This document shows positions 6,221-8,074 of a DNA stretch of 8,074 nt, in pieces (position 1 is the first letter of the stretch; every line of letters starts with the position of its first letter). Origin of the DNA: Pseudomonadota bacterium (GTDB taxonomy: Bacteria; Pseudomonadota; Alphaproteobacteria; UBA9655); contig JAKBAL010000083.1 in NCBI GenBank assembly GCA_021809225.1, forward strand, positions 1 through 8,074, written 5' to 3'. The notes beneath the pieces are model-generated. The model ran no database searches, was not told the origin of the DNA, and saw only the letters and a list, made by a program, of their open reading frames with translations. The position numbers and the translations under genes are program-made.

Positions 6221-6247
6221 AATGGAGCTGCCAAAAGCTGCTCCATT
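6221..6247 (+). terminator. Hairpin resembling a transcription terminator
   Basis: AATGGAGC (6221-6228) pairs perfectly with GCTCCATT (6240-6247). Inside, a T-T mismatch is followed by a 2-bp GC/GC extension around a CAAAA loop. T-rich DNA follows on the plus strand, but only after about 10 bases of mixed sequence, so it is not a textbook intrinsic terminator. It would separate the insertion sequence remnant from the protease gene. It could instead be an intergenic repeat or a leader structure. Confidence 0.4.
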
Positions 6248-6279
6248 ATCACAGTTGTCCTTTATTTTTTCATTTTTTC

Positions 6280-6308
6280 TTGTAATGTTTGTTTATCATA
6301 ATTACATT
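6280..6308 (+). promoter_or_regulatory. Candidate promoter of the S8 protease gene
   Basis: TTGTAA (6280-6285) and TACATT (6303-6308) are separated by 17 bp and each matches 4 of 6 sigma70 consensus bases. They lie 38 bp upstream of the chosen protease start, after the 6221-6247 hairpin. Such pairs arise readily in AT-rich DNA, so this is weak evidence. Confidence 0.3.
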
Positions 6309-6346
6309 AAGAAAGTTGATTGTATTATTATTTAATGGTGGTTGTT

Positions 6347-7699
6347 ATGTATTTAAGGTCGATCAATTTTACTTCTCTATCTTTGGCTCCTACCCCCTCT
6401 TTTCTATACGCTGCAAGCGATTATCAAACAAATATTCAGTCCGGAATTATCCAAAGGATTCACTCACTGCAGGCTGAGTTTGATAAAAATAGCCAACCAG
6501 AGAGAGAAACTTTTCGTCCCACCGTAACGCAAATGGCAGTTGTCTTTCCAATACCCATCACAAAACCTAACCCACCTGCTCCAAAACCTGTACCTAACCC
6601 ACCTATTATTGTTAAGAACACGACGAAAGCCTCTGTTTCCCGATCGGCTGTAAACCCTGTCAGGCCAATTTTAACTCCCATACAGACCCGTATTGCTGAA
6701 GTTACGGGACTGCAGCGCCTTTATTCCCAGGGTTCTGTCGGCCAAGGGCAAAAGGTTGCGGTCATTGAGTTTTCTGGAACATGGGACAAGATGCATAGTG
6801 TCATCCGTGGGCCTGAAGGTGTATTGCCAAATGAAATTAGGCAGAGTTATGCAAAACGGTTTCTTCGTCCCCTCCCTCTTCCCGGAGGAGTGGATCCAAA
6901 TAAACACTTCGAAGGATGTCTTGATACCTCCTACCATGGGTCCGGTATGGCTTCAACCATACTTGATTTTTCTCCCCAGGCGCATGTACTCCCTGTAAGT
7001 ACTTATAGAGACGAAGAGACAGGTCATTTCTATTCTAATGATGCTGCCCTTATGGACCTTTCCAAAAGAGCAGATATCAAAGTCATTAATATCGCAAGTG
7101 GATTTTTTGATTATAGGGTAGAAGAATATATCGAAGGAGGCATACTTAAGCATACCTACTCCTTTTCTGAGGAATCTGTTAGGGGGATTAAAGCAGCAGC
7201 TGCTGCTGGAAAAATCATCGTAATGGCTGCAGGTAACGAAGGAGAACAAATCCCATCCCTTCCTTCATCATTAGGAGCTGGTCCTGAAATCGCCAATTTT
7301 GCTTTTAGACTTCGTGGCTTATTTAGTAAGCTCGATAAACAAACAATGCAATCTATTGTTCTTGCAGGAAATATCAATTTTTATTCCCACAGCTGGATGA
7401 AAGATCTCGATTCTAATTACCCAGGAGAGTCGGGAGATCTTAAGGAAAGATTCCTTTTTGCGCCCGGAAACTTTGATATTTCTTATGAGGTGGGAACATT
7501 AATTAATGGAACTTCTAATTCTGCTGCCTATATTTCTGCAGTCTTAGCAAATCTCTTATCAATATCTGAAAATATTACACCCAGAATGGCTGTTAAAGCT
7601 TTGATGAAAACGGCAGATAAACGTGATCCAGAGGGAGTGTATGGAAGAGGACTTATACGAGCAGATAAGGCCGCGGAATTTCTGGAGAGGTTTCTCTAA
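6347..7699 (+). CDS. Exported subtilisin-like (S8) serine protease, variant active site
   Basis: Protein of 450 residues. The N-terminus (MYLRS, an apolar stretch, then a LYA site near 19-22) looks like a signal peptide. A proline-rich linker with KPNPPAPKPVPNPP lies at about 73-86, and the catalytic domain starts near 112. SYHGSGMAST (195-204) corresponds to the His motif (H197), VMAAGNEGE (292-300) to the oxyanion-hole Asn (N296), and NGTSNSAAYIS (387-397) to the Ser motif (S390). VINIASG and YGRGLIRADKA near the end are further S8 hallmarks. At the Asp motif the sequence is KVAVIEFSG (136-144), with Glu141 where Asp is normal, so activity is uncertain. ATG 6347 is preferred because GGTGG lies 5 nt upstream; earlier TTG (6320) and ATG (6335) lack a ribosome binding site. 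It is a single-gene unit converging on an S26 peptidase gene. Substrate unknown; a secreted or host-directed protease is possible. Confidence 0.82.
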   Translation: MYLRSINFTSLSLAPTPSFLYAASDYQTNIQSGIIQRIHSLQAEFDKNSQPERETFRPTVTQMAVVFPIPITKPNPPAPKPVPNPPIIVKNTTKASVSRSAVNPVRPILTPIQTRIAEVTGLQRLYSQGSVGQGQKVAVIEFSGTWDKMHSVIRGPEGVLPNEIRQSYAKRFLRPLPLPGGVDPNKHFEGCLDTSYHGSGMASTILDFSPQAHVLPVSTYRDEETGHFYSNDAALMDLSKRADIKVINIASGFFDYRVEEYIEGGILKHTYSFSEESVRGIKAAAAAGKIIVMAAGNEGEQIPSLPSSLGAGPEIANFAFRLRGLFSKLDKQTMQSIVLAGNINFYSHSWMKDLDSNYPGESGDLKERFLFAPGNFDISYEVGTLINGTSNSAAYISAVLANLLSISENITPRMAVKALMKTADKRDPEGVYGRGLIRADKAAEFLERFL

Positions 7700-7775
7700 T
7701 TCGATTGTGATCAGGAACCTGTTTTGGATAAGGAGCCCTGCAAATACCCTCATTGATTTTGTAAGGGTGTTATCA

Positions 7776-7806
7776 CTCACCTCGCAAGGACAAGGCGAGG
7801 GACGAA
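7776..7806. repeat. REP-like palindromic repeat, copy 2, in the convergent gap
   Basis: CCTCGC (7780-7785) and GCGAGG (7795-7800) form a perfect 6-bp stem around a 9-nt loop. On the minus strand it contains TCCCTCGCCTT, the same 11-mer as in the repeat at 133-173, so the two copies are in opposite orientation. Its position between two converging genes is typical of such elements, and it could act as a transcription barrier for both; there is no clear T-run. The remainder of 7700-7860 shows no gene. Confidence 0.6.
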
Positions 7807-7860
7807 CATGCGCTAGGGATGGGAACAATTTTTATTATCAAAGACTGATACAACAATAAA

Positions 7861-8074
7861 TTACCATATCAGCCCTAAAATAGATGAATTTGATATCGGT
7901 CCGAAAACGCGGCTATCATCATGCTCCACAGAAAGATTGTCGGAGAGGACGAACACATGACCTGCTGGAACCTGAAACGGTTTATCAATGGCATAGGTGC
8001 CATGCTTCCAACCAGACCAGTTTCTATGAATTCCCTTATCGTCAAGAGCGGCCCCATTCACGATAACTCTCCGT
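7861..8074 (-). CDS. S26-family signal peptidase, C-terminal part (runs off window)
   Basis: The last 70 or so residues of a membrane-associated serine-lysine peptidase; the gene begins beyond the right edge. In frame from the edge it reads RRVIVNGAALDDKGIH, corresponding to the strand after the catalytic Lys region. Next comes VPAGHVFVLSDNLSVEHDDSRVFGPI, the box D/E signature (S/G-D-N...S-x-D-S-R-x-F-G-P-V). It ends shortly after as ILGLIW, without the longer tail common in LepB, so it may be TraF-like or a short S26 protein rather than the housekeeping LepB. The catalytic Ser and Lys and the membrane anchor lie outside the window and cannot be checked. A GTG at 8061 is in frame but is internal to the domain, so it is not the true start. 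It would act at the inner membrane, cleaving signal peptides or processing a specific substrate. Confidence 0.75.
   Translation of the reverse strand, partial: RRVIVNGAALDDKGIHRNWSGWKHGTYAIDKPFQVPAGHVFVLSDNLSVEHDDSRVFGPISNSSILGLIW

Larger units (their letters stand above)
6108..6346. other. Gene-free stretch between transposase remnant and protease
   Basis: No coding sequence is supported here. It should contain the right end of the insertion sequence remnant, a small inverted repeat GTCTT/AAGAC (6159-6172), a strong hairpin (6221-6247), a T-rich run (about 6258-6280) and a candidate promoter for the protease (6280-6308). Confidence 0.6.

Noticed and set aside
7192..7207. 16-bp perfect palindrome AGCAGCAGCTGCTGCT as a regulatory site
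   Set aside because: It encodes an alanine run in a helix of the S8 protease; alternating Ala codons explain it.
6953..7377. Minus-strand frames opposite the protease gene
   Set aside because: They are shadows of the protease reading frame, with no homologous motifs or ribosome binding sites.

Overview
The window looks like part of a moderately AT-rich (roughly 40% GC by eye) Gram-negative bacterial genome. Two GTCATCC...GAGGAT-type palindromic repeats, an IS1634-like transposase remnant and two decayed genes suggest a host-associated alphaproteobacterium, perhaps of the Holosporales type. This taxonomic guess rests on repeat style and general recall and is not proven here.

Layout. Positions 1-202 hold no confirmed gene: a palindromic repeat (133-173) and an uninterpreted stop-free minus-strand frame. 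Positions 203-384 (-) hold a previously easy-to-miss relic: the start of an MBL-fold-like hydrolase gene broken by a frameshift and truncated. Positions 437-5377 (-) are a tightly packed seven-gene operon read from right to left: a GNAT acetyltransferase, a P-loop kinase, a histidine phosphatase, a tandem-GNAT protein, an exported DUF6624 protein, a YdgJ-like Gfo/Idh/MocA oxidoreductase and a class I SAM methyltransferase. Neighbouring genes overlap by 4 to 17 nt or are separated by 1 nt, so they are probably translationally coupled. The relic at 203-384 lies 52 nt downstream and may be the former eighth gene.

Divergent from the operon, 5487-6107 (+) is a chimeric reading frame. Its first ~42 residues are the start of a second P-loop kinase with a damaged Walker A motif. 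The rest is the C-terminal part of an IS1634/IS4-like transposase. After a gene-free stretch with one good hairpin (6221-6247) comes a predicted exported subtilisin-like (S8) protease at 6347-7699 (+), whose usual catalytic Asp position reads Glu. It converges on the C-terminal end of an S26 signal peptidase-like gene (7861 to beyond the right edge, -). A second copy of the palindromic repeat sits in the convergent gap.

How the genes work together. The operon combines donors and removers of small groups (acetyl, phosphoryl, methyl, hydride) without a recognisable biosynthetic core. It reads as an accessory small-molecule modification or detoxification cassette, but no substrate can be named. 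I see no CRISPR array, tRNA or rRNA. The best candidates for something undescribed are the coupled operon and the Glu-variant S8 protease.
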